Below are positions 28,643 to 37,828 of a DNA stretch of 64,000 nt, piece after piece. The notes below the pieces were generated by a model. The model did no database searches and was not told the origin of the DNA. It saw nothing but the letters and a program-made list of their open reading frames with translations. The stretch covers positions 1-64,000 of the forward strand of contig NZ_JAEMUW010000017.1 in the NCBI RefSeq assembly GCF_016598485.1, read 5' to 3'. The stretch's first letter is position 1, and every line of letters begins with the position of its first letter. A program made the position numbers and the translations under genes. The stretch comes from Micromonospora coerulea (lineage in GTDB: Bacteria > Actinomycetota > Actinomycetes > Mycobacteriales > Micromonosporaceae).

Positions 28643-29551
28643 TTAGCTGGCGGCCCCGCCGCTCATCGCGATGTCGCCGTTGACGCCGGAGGGATAGAAG
28701 CCGCCGGAGTTCGCCGGGCTCGCATTGAGGTACACGATATTCAGGACCGACTGGGCCGAGCGGCCGTACGCGATGCCGTTGGCGTCCGTGGGAATGAGGT
28801 TCGCCTCGGCGCTGGTGCCAATACCCTGGTCGTCGTCGACCGGTCCGTCGAGACTGTTGCGGGCGTCGGAGAGCTTCTGCACGCCCGCGAAGACGGCATC
28901 GTCGATCATGCCTTCGTTGTAGAGCGCGGAGCGGACGATCCCGGCGTGGTACGCCTCCGCGGCGAGCAGACCCGCGGCAGCGTCCAGGTACGTCTTGTTG
29001 GACAGCAGCGGTGCCGCTCCTTTGAAAGCGGAGACGCCGACGTCCTCGAACAGGAACGCGGCGAACAGGAAGTTGAGATCATTGGCGTACGGGTCGAACA
29101 TCTCGCCCGACTTGATGAGCCCGGCCGCGGTGGCCGCCGCGGTGAAGCTCGTGTCAAGAGAGATCGCCGGGCGGGAAACGGCGTGCTCCCCGAGGGCGGA
29201 CCGCAGGAAGGCCACATGCTGCCGCTCGTCCGAGGCGATCTCCCGTGCGAACTTGCGCACTACCGAGTTGCTGAAGTTGACCATGCCCCCACCGGTCACC
29301 TCACCCCGGGTGCCGGTACCGGTGGTCATCTCGTCAGGCAGTCCCTGCCCCGTGGTGGCGCGAAGGTAGAACTCGGCTTCGAGGTATTCGAGGTTGAGGG
29401 CGAAGTTCAGGATCGTCGCGTCACTCGGCCCCGAGTCGTCCGGCGATCGCGCGGCGGGATTCGTCGGGTCGGTCATCGACGCAAGCTTCCGTCGATCGTC
29501 ATCCGACTCCGCGCTGCGCGACACCGCCTCTTTGATGAACTTCTTTACCAT
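28643..29551 (-). CDS. Ferritin-like domain protein (desiccation-related type)
   Basis: A 302-residue protein with a ferritin-like four-helix bundle of the Ferritin_2 (PCC13-62-like) family. Helix 1 carries NFALNLEYLEAEFYLRAT (about residues 47-64), with E residues spaced for metal binding. Helix 2 carries REIASDERQHVAFLR (ExxH, about 105-119), and AEAYHAGIVRSALY lies near 205. No signal peptide is visible. Family members are linked to desiccation and oxidative stress. ATG 29551 follows GGGGG at 9 nt and lies 27 nt inside the longest frame. Confidence 0.82.
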   Translation of the reverse strand: MVKKFIKEAVSRSAESDDDRRKLASMTDPTNPAARSPDDSGPSDATILNFALNLEYLEAEFYLRATTGQGLPDEMTTGTGTRGEVTGGGMVNFSNSVVRKFAREIASDERQHVAFLRSALGEHAVSRPAISLDTSFTAAATAAGLIKSGEMFDPYANDLNFLFAAFLFEDVGVSAFKGAAPLLSNKTYLDAAAGLLAAEAYHAGIVRSALYNEGMIDDAVFAGVQKLSDARNSLDGPVDDDQGIGTSAEANLIPTDANGIAYGRSAQSVLNIVYLNASPANSGGFYPSGVNGDIAMSGGAAS

Positions 29552-30269
29552 GGAAGTTGACCCCCCGTTCCGGTCCACGACACGCCGGGTACTCCATCGA
29601 TATGTCGTCGGTGTGCCGCGCGCTACTGCCGTCGGCGCTCACGCTAGTGCGTGGCTGTCTCGGCCGTACTCCTTTCCCGAACCTTCATCACGGGAGGTGC
29701 ACGGCGGGGATGGCCGCACCACGGCGCAGGCCAACCAAGAGCGATGACAGATGGAACCGAAGACGATCGCGAACTTGTCCTGCGACGCGTGGATCCACCG
29801 TGCCGGTGACCTGACCACGTGCCCCTTGCCGCCGACTTCTCGTTCCAAGGGCCCCGACGCGAACAGGAATAGACGCCCATGGACGGTGACGGAGGGTCCG
29901 CCCAGCTTGGGAAGCTGACCGGGCAGGCTATCGATCCGCGATCGTTCCTTCACACCGAGGAGGTCGCCGTCGGAGTCGTCTGGCATCTACGGCTGAAATC
30001 GACCGAGCTAATGAATGCGGGAACGGTCGCGGATAAGTGGCGGAACTACCGGAATCCAACCGGTGACGACACGCCCGCCGCCGTGGCCGCGTCCTCGGTC
30101 ATCACACCACGACTGATCGCAGCCCAAGACTCACGCCACGCCACCGTCGGTCGTCCGGCGAGGGAATCTGACCCCGATACTCCCGAACCCGCTTCTGCCC
30201 CGGCCCAGACGCCATCGCTTCACCCGTCGACGAGGTGTTGCGACGACCAGTTGAATCCGCCCAGACTGG
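29552..30269. other. Long low-GC intergenic stretch
   Basis: About 720 bp with lower GC. Open frames exist on both strands (for example minus 29639-29986, 115 codons), but none has a ribosome-binding site or family signature I recognise. No tRNA or clear terminator was seen. Confidence 0.4.
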
Positions 30270-30314
30270 CGAGCTTCCGATCCAGTCGAGCTCGTCGGTT
30301 GTCCAGTTGGTCAT
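30270..30314 (-). pseudogene. DUF2255 5'-end remnant
   Basis: The frame starting at 30314 (MTNWTTDELDWIGSS) matches the conserved beginning of DUF2255 proteins, then departs from the family after 15 residues. The ATG overlaps the stop codon of the MFS gene (TGATG), so an MFS-DUF2255 operon was probably truncated here. Confidence 0.55.
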
Positions 30315-31579
30315 CAGATGTTCCTATCGATCACTTTGATTAACTCACCACGCTGCCTGTTCCTGGTCGTGTCGGTGTACGGGTTGCGTGCAGCGAGGAC
30401 AGTGAACAGGGTGGCGACGATGGCAAGTCCGCCGTATCCGAGGGCGATCTGCGGTAGCGAGAAGGTGTTCGAGAGTTCCCCGGAGATGAGGCTGGGGAAG
30501 GCGGCGCCGCTGTAGCAGAGGAGGTAGATCGCGCTGAAGATCGGTGCCCGGTCGGCCAGGGTGCTGTCGTGCAGCAGGCCGCGGGTGGCGCCGCTGATGG
30601 CGATGCCTTGACCGGCGCCGGCGACGATGGTTGCGGCGATGAACAACGCCAGCGTGCCGATGGCGATCGCTGTGATGATGCCGATCCATCCGGTCAGGAA
30701 GATGATCATGCCGACGCGTTGGGCCGCCGCGGATGTGAACCGGCCGCCGAGGGGAGCGCCGAGAACGCTGGGGGCCATGTAGGCGGCGAACACCAGTCCG
30801 AGGATGAGCGGGCTGTGGGTGTGGAGCTGATCTTCGACCAGCGCGGGCACGAAGGCCTGGTAGAAAGCCCCGGTCGCCCAGGTGGCCAGGAACACCGCTG
30901 CCGCGACAGGGAGCAAATGCCTGACCCGGGCCGGTACGCGGACCCGGGGTAACAGTGATCGCCAAGCGCCCGGCGTCGGCTTTGCGGTTTCCGGGCTGAT
31001 GACGATGAGTGCGGCGGATAGTACGAGGAGACCGGCGCAAACCAGGTAGATGAGGTCGCGTGGCCAGGGGCCGAACTGGACCAGGGCGCCGGAGGCGATG
31101 GCGCCGAGGGTGAGGCCGAGCATGGGTCCCTGGCTGGAGGCGACGGAGGCCAACCATTCCGGCCTGGTGGGTGCGGCGTCGACGATGTAGGAGGTGAGGC
31201 TGCTGCTGGCCAACCCGGTACCGAAGCCCATCAGTAGCCGACCGGCCAGCAGGGTGCCGATGTCGTGCACGTTCAGCAGCAGCAGACAGCCCAGCAGGAG
31301 CAGGCCGAGGCTGGCGATCGCGGTGAGCCGTCGGCCGAGATGATTGGACAGTCGCCCCAGCACCAACAGTGCGGCGATAGTGCCGACGGCGGTGGTGACA
31401 ACGGCCATCGAGATGCCGGCGTTGGTGAACCCGTCCTCGGCCCGGTAGATGTTGAACAGGGGGATCGGCGCGGCCGACGCGGCAAACGAGGCCACCAGGG
31501 AGACCACCGCGGATAAGAATGCCAGCCGGAGCGTTCTGCGCCGGCGAGCCTGGTTGATCGCTGGTGCCATGTATTGCAT
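30314..31579 (-). CDS. MFS transporter
   Basis: A 421-residue 12-helix major facilitator. The loop 2-3 signature is GRLSNHLGRRLTAIAS (about residues 75-90), and motif-like GAPLGGRFTSAAAQRVG appears in the second half (about 290-306). It resembles drug and solute exporters; substrate is unknown. The frame is open far upstream through a pseudogene, so I choose ATG 31579 (MQYMAPAIN), preceded by GAGAAAGG. Its stop overlaps the DUF2255 remnant. Confidence 0.85.
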   Translation of the reverse strand: MQYMAPAINQARRRRTLRLAFLSAVVSLVASFAASAAPIPLFNIYRAEDGFTNAGISMAVVTTAVGTIAALLVLGRLSNHLGRRLTAIASLGLLLLGCLLLLNVHDIGTLLAGRLLMGFGTGLASSSLTSYIVDAAPTRPEWLASVASSQGPMLGLTLGAIASGALVQFGPWPRDLIYLVCAGLLVLSAALIVISPETAKPTPGAWRSLLPRVRVPARVRHLLPVAAAVFLATWATGAFYQAFVPALVEDQLHTHSPLILGLVFAAYMAPSVLGAPLGGRFTSAAAQRVGMIIFLTGWIGIITAIAIGTLALFIAATIVAGAGQGIAISGATRGLLHDSTLADRAPIFSAIYLLCYSGAAFPSLISGELSNTFSLPQIALGYGGLAIVATLFTVLAARNPYTDTTRNRQRGELIKVIDRNI

Positions 31580-31745
31580 CGATGCGTGCCTTTCTCTTGT
31601 TCTGAACGGCCCCGGAGTCTGGAGGCTTCGCGTGGGTGCGCACCAGACACCTGACGAGTCCGCTGAGGTGTTCCCTACGAGTCGTCCGGCCCTGACCACG
31701 TAGCTGACGCTGATCCACGAGGGCCCGGTTGCTGCCTCCGAGTCC

Positions 31746-32205
31746 TTATGGACGAACGCGGATGAACGTCTTCCCCTTGGTCCGCTCGGTCGGGTTGAGG
31801 GCGACGACGGCGTCGTCGAGGGCCGCGACGGTGCCGATGTTCGTCCGCACGCGTCCGTCCCGGACCGCCGGGCGATCTCACCCAGCTGGGCTCGGTCGGA
31901 CACGACAACGAAGTCGATCGCCAGGCCGTCAGCGGGCCGCGCCTCCGGCGGCCCGGTGACGATCACCAGCGTTCCTCCGGCTCGAACCAGACCCGCGGAC
32001 CGCTTCTGGATGTCACCGCCGATGACATCGAAGACCAGATTGACTCCGCCGACGTCTTCCAGGGTGTCGTTGTCGAGGTCGACGAACTCGTGCGCGCCGA
32101 AGTCGACTGCAATCTGCCGGCCGCTGGCACGTCCGGTGTCGATGACGTAGGCGCCGGCCTGACGGGCGAGCTGCGTCGCCATCGAACCGACTGCGCCGGC
32201 AGTCG
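31746..32205 (-). pseudogene. Quinone oxidoreductase 3'-half, frameshifted duplicate
   Basis: The frame begins inside a zinc-independent MDR enzyme (MATQLARQAGAYVIDTGRAS) and is very similar to the C-terminal half of the intact enzyme at 42684-43601. A frameshift occurs after LGEIARR, and the rest continues in another frame (RDGRVRTNIGTVAALDDAV to IRVRP and stop). The N-terminal substrate domain is missing. Similarity continues about 80 bp past the stop, so this is a segmental duplicate and not just a related gene. Confidence 0.85.
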
Positions 32206-32255
32206 CCCATCCCGGACCCGCTGGACGACTCGAACGACGTCTGAACGCCGGACGG

Positions 32256-32729
32256 CTACGTCATGTCGTTCTCGAACGCGGTGAGCTCCTCGTCGTGGTC
32301 GCCTTCCGCGGGTTCGTGCTGGGGGTAGGCGCCGGCGCCAGGATGGACCTTGTCGATGAGATCGAGGTATTCCGGGTTGCGGGCAATGAACTTGCCCACG
32401 ACCGGGCAGATGACGGTGATCTTCTTCCCGCTCTCGCGGATCTCGTCCAGCACGCGAGCGACGAGCTCCGTGGCCACCCGATTGCGTCGGTAGGCGGGGT
32501 CGACCCAGGTCGTTAGCAACACGACACGGCCGCCCACGAACCGGTACGAAAGCTCGGCGATCGCTTCGGCGCCGAGGGCGGCGATCCAGCGGCCGCGCTC
32601 CGCGTCGTTGATGACATCGAGCTCCCAGCTGGATTCCACCTTGCTGAGACTTGTCTCGTTCAGAGCAGCGATGAGCGCCGCGTTGTTCTCTTCCCGGGTG
32701 GCCGCCTCGGCCTCGAGATTGATCGTCAT
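32256..32729 (-). CDS. GNAT family N-acetyltransferase, copy A
   Basis: A 157-residue GNAT-like protein. The acetyl-CoA loop is represented by YRRNRVATELVARVLDEIRE (about residues 85-104), the variant in small NATD1/YjdJ-type acetyltransferases. The C-terminal CPVVGKFIARNPEYLDLID segment is shared with copy B downstream. N-terminal helices (residues 1-35) are extra. ATG 32729 is chosen by family length and a weak GAAAG site. The pair is tandem on the same strand. Acetyl acceptor unknown. Confidence 0.8.
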   Translation of the reverse strand: MTINLEAEAATREENNAALIAALNETSLSKVESSWELDVINDAERGRWIAALGAEAIAELSYRFVGGRVVLLTTWVDPAYRRNRVATELVARVLDEIRESGKKITVICPVVGKFIARNPEYLDLIDKVHPGAGAYPQHEPAEGDHDEELTAFENDMT

Positions 32730-32764
32730 TGTCACACTTTCTGTCGGGGAGCTAATAGGTGGGT

Positions 32765-33253
32765 TTAGGACAAATGGGTGTGACTCTGGGTTACTCCCGG
32801 GTGCTCGGGGTCGATGAGGTCGGCGTACTCGGGGTTGTGCTCGATGAAGGTGCGCACGATCGGGCACATGGTGGTGACCGTCTTGCCTTGCACGCGCACG
32901 TCGTCCAGGACGCGTCGGATCAGCTCGGTGGCGATGCCCTGTTTGCGGAACTCGGGGAACACCGAGGTGGCCAGCAGCACGAGTCGGTCGTCTCCGGCGA
33001 CGTTGTAGGTCAGCCCAGCCACCTCTCGGTCCCCGACGATGGCGTTGTAGATGCCGAGTTTTTCGTCGTTGACGACTTGGAAGTCGAACGCGGGGGCGTG
33101 GGGATCGTCGATTACCTCGTCGATGAGGACGGCCTGGTCCTGGCTGAGGGTGCCTTTCTCGTCGGGGTGTCCGGCCTCGTCGAGGTACTCGAAGGCGTAG
33201 CGGGTCGGCTCGGTTGGGTCGGTCATGGGGGTGTCGCCTTCATTGATGGTCAT
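32765..33253 (-). CDS. GNAT family N-acetyltransferase, copy B
   Basis: A 162-residue paralogue of the preceding gene. The acetyl-CoA loop is FRKQGIATELIRRVLDDVR (about residues 103-121), and the C-terminal CPIVRTFIEHNPEYADLID matches copy A closely. ATG 33253 overlaps a TGA of a tiny upstream frame (TGATG), with GGAAG 7 nt before it; an internal ATG at 33226 is the alternative. The two copies lie between a quinone-oxidoreductase remnant and nhaA. Confidence 0.82.
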   Translation of the reverse strand: MTINEGDTPMTDPTEPTRYAFEYLDEAGHPDEKGTLSQDQAVLIDEVIDDPHAPAFDFQVVNDEKLGIYNAIVGDREVAGLTYNVAGDDRLVLLATSVFPEFRKQGIATELIRRVLDDVRVQGKTVTTMCPIVRTFIEHNPEYADLIDPEHPGVTQSHTHLS

Positions 33254-33330
33254 CAGATCACTTCCGGGTCGTAGCGGTGGTCGTACTCGCCCAGGCGCAT
33301 GTCGTCGACGGGAGGTGAAGGCCCAGCCAT
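33253..33330 (-). other. 25-codon frame coupled to GNAT copy B
   Basis: A short frame (DDMRLGEYDHRYDPEVI at its end) stops exactly on the GNAT start. It may be the C-terminal remnant of a lost gene that was translationally coupled, or a leader peptide. I do not recognise it. Confidence 0.3.
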
Positions 33331-33406
33331 CGACGTACTTCTCGCTCCTGCGGGGGTCGTTCTCGTGCTTGGATGTACCGAGTCCTGTCGAGTCAACGGA
33401 ACGCGC

Positions 33407-35299
33407 TTACTTGAGGGTCGCTGGTGCCTCGCGGCCGAGGCGGGCCCGGGCTCGGGCCATACGAATGGCGGCGGTCAAGGTCGTGATGTCGTAGGCGCCG
33501 TAGTGGCGGCGGCCGTTGATGAAGAACGTCGGGGTGCCGGACACTCCACTGTTGTCGGCCGAGTCGATGTCGCTTTCGATGCGGCCGGCGTGGGCCTGGC
33601 TTATCAGATCGTCGTGGAAGCGTTTCTGATCCAGACCGAGGTCGCCGGCGTATTTGATTAGATCAGTGATGTTCAGCTTGTCCTGGTGGTCGAGCAGCAG
33701 GTCGTGCATCTGCCAGAACTTGCCCTGAGCGGCCGCTGCTTCGGCGGCCTCGGCTGCTAGCCGGGCTTGCGGGTGCACGTCTGGCAGAGGCAGGTGACGC
33801 CACACGAAACGCAGGTCGGCGTGGCCCAGCAACTGCCGGACGACTGGCTCGGCCTTCCCGCAGTACGGGCACTGGAAGTCGCCGTACTGCACCAGCGTTA
33901 CCGACGCACCGGCTGGGCCGCGGACGTGGTCCTGCTCCTCGTCGACCTCTGGGATGAGGTCGATCAGCTCCGTCATGTCGCCGAAGAGCGCCCGGGTGCG
34001 CTTGTCCTTGGGCAACATGTTGGTGACGCGGAACGCGGTCCAGGTCAGCCCTGAGGATACGATCGCGGCGCTGAGCACCCCGACTTTGGCCTCGGCCAGT
34101 TGGTCGCCGGTGAAGGCCAGGCTGGCGATCAGCAGCGACACGGTGAAGCTGACACCGGCGATCGTGCCGCTGCCGAGCACGCCCGCCCAGCCCACGGCCG
34201 GACGGATGCGGCCGTGTGAGATCCAGGTGAGCCCGGCCGAGGTGCCGATCACGGCGAGCGGCTTGCCGACGACATACCCGAGCAGCACGCCCCAGGTGAC
34301 AGGCGACGCGAACGCCTGGGCCAGGAACGGACCGTCGATGCTGATGCCAGCGTTGGCCAGGCCGAACAGCGGCACGATGACGTAGCTGGACCAAGGGTGG
34401 TAGATGCGCTGAAGGCGGTCGTTGGGCGATAGCGTATTCGCGAGGCCGATCGAAGCCGTACGCGCGAGCTTGGGCGTCGGCTGCTCACGGAACGACCGGA
34501 ACAGCCCGCTGACCTGCTCGAGCTCAGCTCGGCCGGGAGAGTAGGCGAACGCGGTCAACCCGATGGCCAGTCCGGCCACCACCGGGTCGACTCCGCTGAC
34601 CAGCAGCGCGCCCCACATCACGATGGCGACCGGCAGGTACGCCGAGCCACGTCGGACGCCGGCTGCGCGGATGGCCAGCATGACCGCGAACGCCGCTACG
34701 GCCACCACGATGGGCATCATCTTGATGTCGTCGCTGTAGACCAGGGCGATGACGATGAGTGCGATCAAGTCGTCGACCACGAACACGGTGAGCAGGAAGA
34801 TCCGGACCCGGTCGGGCACGCCCCGGCCGAGCAGTGCCAGCAGGCCCAACGCGAGGGCCGTGTCGGTCGACATAGCCACGCCCCAGCCATGCGCGCCCGG
34901 CCCGCCGTGGTTGATCACCAGGAAGATCAGCACCGGGATCAGCATGCCGATCACGCCGGCCACGCTGGGCAGCACGAAACGTCGCCGGTCGCGTAAGTCG
35001 CCGAGGTCGAACTCGCGCCGCGCCTCAAGGCCGACGACCAGGAAGAACAGCGTCATCAAGCCGCTGTTGATCCAGGTGTGCAGGTCGCGGGAGAGCTCGA
35101 GGTAACCGAGGCGCAGGGACAGTTGGGTGCGCCAGACGGCTTCGTAGGAGCCGAGGTCGATGTTGGCCCAGAGCAGTGCGGCGACGATGGCGGCCACGAG
35201 CACGCCGGCGCTGCCGGACTCAGTTCGCAGAAAGGCTCGTAGCGGTGCCGCTAGATTCGGCATCCCGATCGTTCGGCCGCTCATCTTGCTTTCGGTCAC
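33407..35299 (-). CDS. nhaA: NhaA Na+/H+ antiporter fused to a DsbA-like domain
   Basis: A 630-residue fusion. Residues 1-430 are NhaA with 11-12 helices, including the ion-binding Asp pair in TVFVVDDLIALIV and the MSTDTALALGLLALLG helix. Residues 440-630 are a thioredoxin-fold DsbA-like domain with the CPYC active site (QYGDFQCPYCGKAEPVV) and cis-Pro in VSGTPTFFING. Fusions of this kind are known in actinobacteria; the redox domain is thought to act with the transporter, but the mechanism is unproved. An inverted repeat GCTGGCC-G-GGCCAGC at 35317-35331 lies 18 bp before the start. Confidence 0.92.
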   Translation of the reverse strand: MTESKMSGRTIGMPNLAAPLRAFLRTESGSAGVLVAAIVAALLWANIDLGSYEAVWRTQLSLRLGYLELSRDLHTWINSGLMTLFFLVVGLEARREFDLGDLRDRRRFVLPSVAGVIGMLIPVLIFLVINHGGPGAHGWGVAMSTDTALALGLLALLGRGVPDRVRIFLLTVFVVDDLIALIVIALVYSDDIKMMPIVVAVAAFAVMLAIRAAGVRRGSAYLPVAIVMWGALLVSGVDPVVAGLAIGLTAFAYSPGRAELEQVSGLFRSFREQPTPKLARTASIGLANTLSPNDRLQRIYHPWSSYVIVPLFGLANAGISIDGPFLAQAFASPVTWGVLLGYVVGKPLAVIGTSAGLTWISHGRIRPAVGWAGVLGSGTIAGVSFTVSLLIASLAFTGDQLAEAKVGVLSAAIVSSGLTWTAFRVTNMLPKDKRTRALFGDMTELIDLIPEVDEEQDHVRGPAGASVTLVQYGDFQCPYCGKAEPVVRQLLGHADLRFVWRHLPLPDVHPQARLAAEAAEAAAAQGKFWQMHDLLLDHQDKLNITDLIKYAGDLGLDQKRFHDDLISQAHAGRIESDIDSADNSGVSGTPTFFINGRRHYGAYDITTLTAAIRMARARARLGREAPATLK

Positions 35300-35329
35300 A
35301 CGTCACCTTCCGAAGCGCTGGCCGGGCCA

Positions 35330-35415
35330 GCATGGATAGCTAGATCAGCGAGGAAGATTCGCCTGCGGCCGTAGCGGTCACCGAGCGCGCCGGCCAGCAG
35401 GATCAGCGCGGCCAG
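35330..35415 (-). pseudogene. MFS transporter fragment
   Basis: The minus strand encodes ALILLAGALGDRYGRRRIF, the loop 2-3 signature of DHA2-type MFS exporters (GDRYGRRR), with no flanking helices. It is a remnant of about 29 codons. Confidence 0.6.
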
Positions 35416-35424
35416 GCCGCGACC

Positions 35425-35923
35425 TGAATCAGCTCGCTGTCGCAGCTCAGCGCGTCAACGTCGAGCTCGGCATGTCCATCGCCTTCCTCGACGAGGCACT
35501 GCAACGCTCGCTCGAACCCAGCGCACCGTCCACCGTGCCCCGGCTGATCGCCCTGCGAGCCATGCGCGACGCCGGTCTCACCCCCACCGTGTTCGTCGCG
35601 CCGATCCCGCCCGAACTGACAGACAGCACCGAGCAGATCGACGAGTTGATCGGCACCCTGGCCGAAGCAGGGGCAGGCAACATTCTCCCGACACCGCTGT
35701 ACCTGAGCGCAGCGTCAAAGACCTGTTCTTCGCCTGGCTCCGCCGTCAACATCCCGAACTGCTCTCCACCTACGCCGATCTCTACGCGCACGGCTCGCGC
35801 ACGCCCCGTCATTACCGTGACCTCGTCCGGGCCCGGGTGAACCAGGCATTGCAGCGCCACGGGCTGCCGATCCCCGATCGCCGCCTGGGGCGGAACGACA
35901 ACCGCTCGCTGCTCCGGCCGTGA
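35425..35923 (+). pseudogene. Rv2578c-type radical SAM protein, 3' fragment with frameshift
   Basis: About 165 codons match the C-terminal part of the Rv2578c-like radical SAM family: MSIAFLDEALQRSLEPSAP, then AGAGNILPTPLYL in one frame, and after a frameshift near 35710, VKDLFFAWLRRQHPEL and YAHGSRTPRHYRDLV in another, to the stop at 35921. The Fe-S cluster-binding N terminus is missing, so it is inactive. Confidence 0.75.
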
Positions 35924-35948
35924 TCGCCGAGCAGCAAGCGGCCTGATT

Positions 35949-36377
35949 TCAGCGCGGCCCGACGAACTCGGTCCTCACGCTCCATGCGAACTGAATCAGC
36001 AGGGTCACCGGGGACTTCTCGGCAATGTCATGCATCACCTTCAAGTCGTCGGGGTCAGGTTCTTCGCTCAGCGTGATCGTGCGCTGCAGGTAACGCTCTG
36101 CGCCTTCCTGCTCGGGTTCGTGGTAGTCGATCTCGACGGTGATGTCACCGGCGGTGTCGTACTTATAGTCGACGTACTGCCGCAGCGTCTGAGCAGTGCA
36201 CGACGCGAGCGCCATCAACAGGTACTCCGTCGGCGTCGGGCCTTCGCCGAGTGCGCCGTTGTGCGGTTCATCGGCGACGAACGTGAAGCTGCGGGTGGCC
36301 ATGTCCGTGCGCCGGCGCTCAGTGGCCGGAAGGACAGCTCGGGCGGATGCGAGGACACGATCCCGATCGGTTTCCAT
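35949..36377 (-). CDS. OsmC family protein
   Basis: A 142-residue OsmC/Ohr fold protein. The first active-site Cys is in LMALASCTAQTLRQY (about residues 66-80), following the GEGPTPTEYLL motif. The second Cys of classical OsmC/Ohr peroxidases (usual CPV) is replaced: the sequence reads AEKSPVTLL. It may therefore be a one-Cys hydroperoxidase or a non-peroxidatic member. ATG 36377 follows GGAAGG. A perfect GGACTAGATAGTCC palindrome lies 138 bp upstream. Confidence 0.87.
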   Translation of the reverse strand: METDRDRVLASARAVLPATERRRTDMATRSFTFVADEPHNGALGEGPTPTEYLLMALASCTAQTLRQYVDYKYDTAGDITVEIDYHEPEQEGAERYLQRTITLSEEPDPDDLKVMHDIAEKSPVTLLIQFAWSVRTEFVGPR

Positions 36378-36514
36378 CAGCCGTGCCTTCCTGTAGATCC
36401 TGGTAGTGACGGTCCAGATGCTCAGATCCAGCAGCAGCCGAGCCGCAGTCTGAGCGGGGGCTGCGGCCGGGCGTATCACCCCATGACCGAGTACCTCCGC
36501 AGGCTAGCCTTAGC

Positions 36515-36528
36515 GGACTAGATAGTCC
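36515..36528. promoter_or_regulatory. GGAC-N6-GTCC operator, osmC site
   Basis: GGACTAGATAGTCC is a perfect palindrome upstream of osmC. It has the same GGAC-N6-GTCC core as the sites at 41403, 46011 and 46155. Confidence 0.55.
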
Positions 36529-36775
36529 AATTGATCACCCGTTGCCAGAACCGCTCGGCCCTCGCGAACCATCACCTCGGGGTGCTTTAAGCTGCACCGA
36601 GAGGCGGTTAGGACCAAGACGTCCCGAGCTGAACTCGCTCAACGCCAAACCCCGAGATGGACTTATCAGTCCGTTAAGGCTAGGATTTGCCCTCGTTTAC
36701 GCATCAGGTCGGCGATCGTCGTCGCCTCCCGTGACTCGAATGTGGACTCAAATCGGCACAACATGAGGAACATCG

Positions 36776-36960
36776 ATGCTCAGTGATCCGCAGTCGCAGC
36801 ACGAGGCGATCCAACGACGCGAGGAACGACTCGATGGCAGCTTTCTCACCGCGGTGAAGACGACCGGCACCTACTGTCGGCCATCGTGTCGCGCCAAGCC
36901 CCTCGCCCGGAAAACGTCGATTTTCACCCGACAGCGGCCTCGGATCTTGGTCTGACTGCT
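36776..36960 (+). pseudogene. Ada-type DNA repair protein, 5' fragment with frameshift
   Basis: An ATG with an upstream GAGGAA starts EAIQRREERLDGSF and TTGTYCRPSCRAK, the metal-binding methyl-acceptor Cys region of Ada. A frameshift follows (continuing PRPENVDFHPTAASD in another frame), and the gene then ends. AraC-type HTH and methyltransferase domains are missing. Confidence 0.75.
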
Positions 36961-37044
36961 GTCTTGCCTGGAGCCTCGCCCTCATCGATCTCCGGGCTGC
37001 TCGCACCCGCCGTGACCAGCCTGATCACGATAGGAAGGGCTCAA

Positions 37045-37701
37045 TTAACGGGTCGGCTCGCCGGACGGCTCCAAGAGGAACGATTTGATGTGTTCCAGCG
37101 CCATGTCCAGAGCAACTTCCATGGGTGCGACGTTGTGCGCGGCGTTCGCCAGCAAGTAGCCGCCTTGCAAAGCTGCCATCAACCCCGTGGCCAACTTCTC
37201 CGGGTCGGCGTCCTCGCGCAGTGCACCGCTGTCCCGCATCCGGTGCAGACCATCACTGATCAGCTTTCCCCATGTCGCAAACGTCTCCGACAGCATCGCT
37301 CGAGCCTGCTCATCTTGATCGGACAGCTCGACAGCCATCGACCCGAGGCCGCACCCGTATTTGCCGTTGTTCAGCGAGTTGGCCTGGACCAGCGCGTTAC
37401 GCCACCGGACCAGCCCTGAGAACGATCTCAGCCGTTCGAGCCCTCCGCGCTCGCGCTGAAGCACAAGCGCGCCTCGATATTTGACCAACTCGCGCACGAG
37501 CTCCTGCTTGTCGGCGAAGTGGTGGTAAAGCTGAGACTTGCTCGTCTGGCTTGCCTCGCGGACGTCGTCAAGGGTCGTCGCGTTCACTCCCCGCACGAAC
37601 ATCAGCCGGTTCGCCGCCTCGAGGATCCGCTCTCGCGTCGCGATGCCCCGTTGACTGATCCTCCGCTGCTTCGACGGCGGAGCCACCTGCTCGTCGCCCA
37701 T
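37045..37701 (-). CDS. TetR family regulator
   Basis: A 218-residue TetR protein. The HTH lies at about residues 22-68 (TRERILEAANRLMFVRGVNA, then SKSQLYHHFADKQELV). A C-terminal domain of the YxaF/LmrA-like type contains the YGCGLGSMAVELSD segment (about 114-127), seen in TetR_C members with a conserved Cys. It lies in the middle of the stress-gene cluster and is my candidate for the GGAC-N6-GTCC operators nearby, though no such site is on its own promoter. ATG 37701; ligand unknown. Confidence 0.87.
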   Translation of the reverse strand: MGDEQVAPPSKQRRISQRGIATRERILEAANRLMFVRGVNATTLDDVREASQTSKSQLYHHFADKQELVRELVKYRGALVLQRERGGLERLRSFSGLVRWRNALVQANSLNNGKYGCGLGSMAVELSDQDEQARAMLSETFATWGKLISDGLHRMRDSGALREDADPEKLATGLMAALQGGYLLANAAHNVAPMEVALDMALEHIKSFLLEPSGEPTR

Positions 37702-37828
37702 CGGTCAAGTGTATCCAGCGGCGCGCCAGATAATCCATGGAGGATGGGGCCTTGGAGTCCATCCGGCGTCATGTCGCGTGATGGTGAAGGACGAACGCAT
37801 GCGCCGCCAGCTTGATTAAACGGCTGCT

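Noticed and set aside
29639..29986. 115-codon minus-strand frame in the long intergenic stretch
   Set aside because: No ribosome-binding site, family motif or coding-like third-position pattern strong enough to call.
37702..37760. A GGAC-N6-GTCC site on the promoter of the 37045 TetR gene
   Set aside because: Only a short TGGAGTCCA palindrome is present; spacing differs from the regulon motif.
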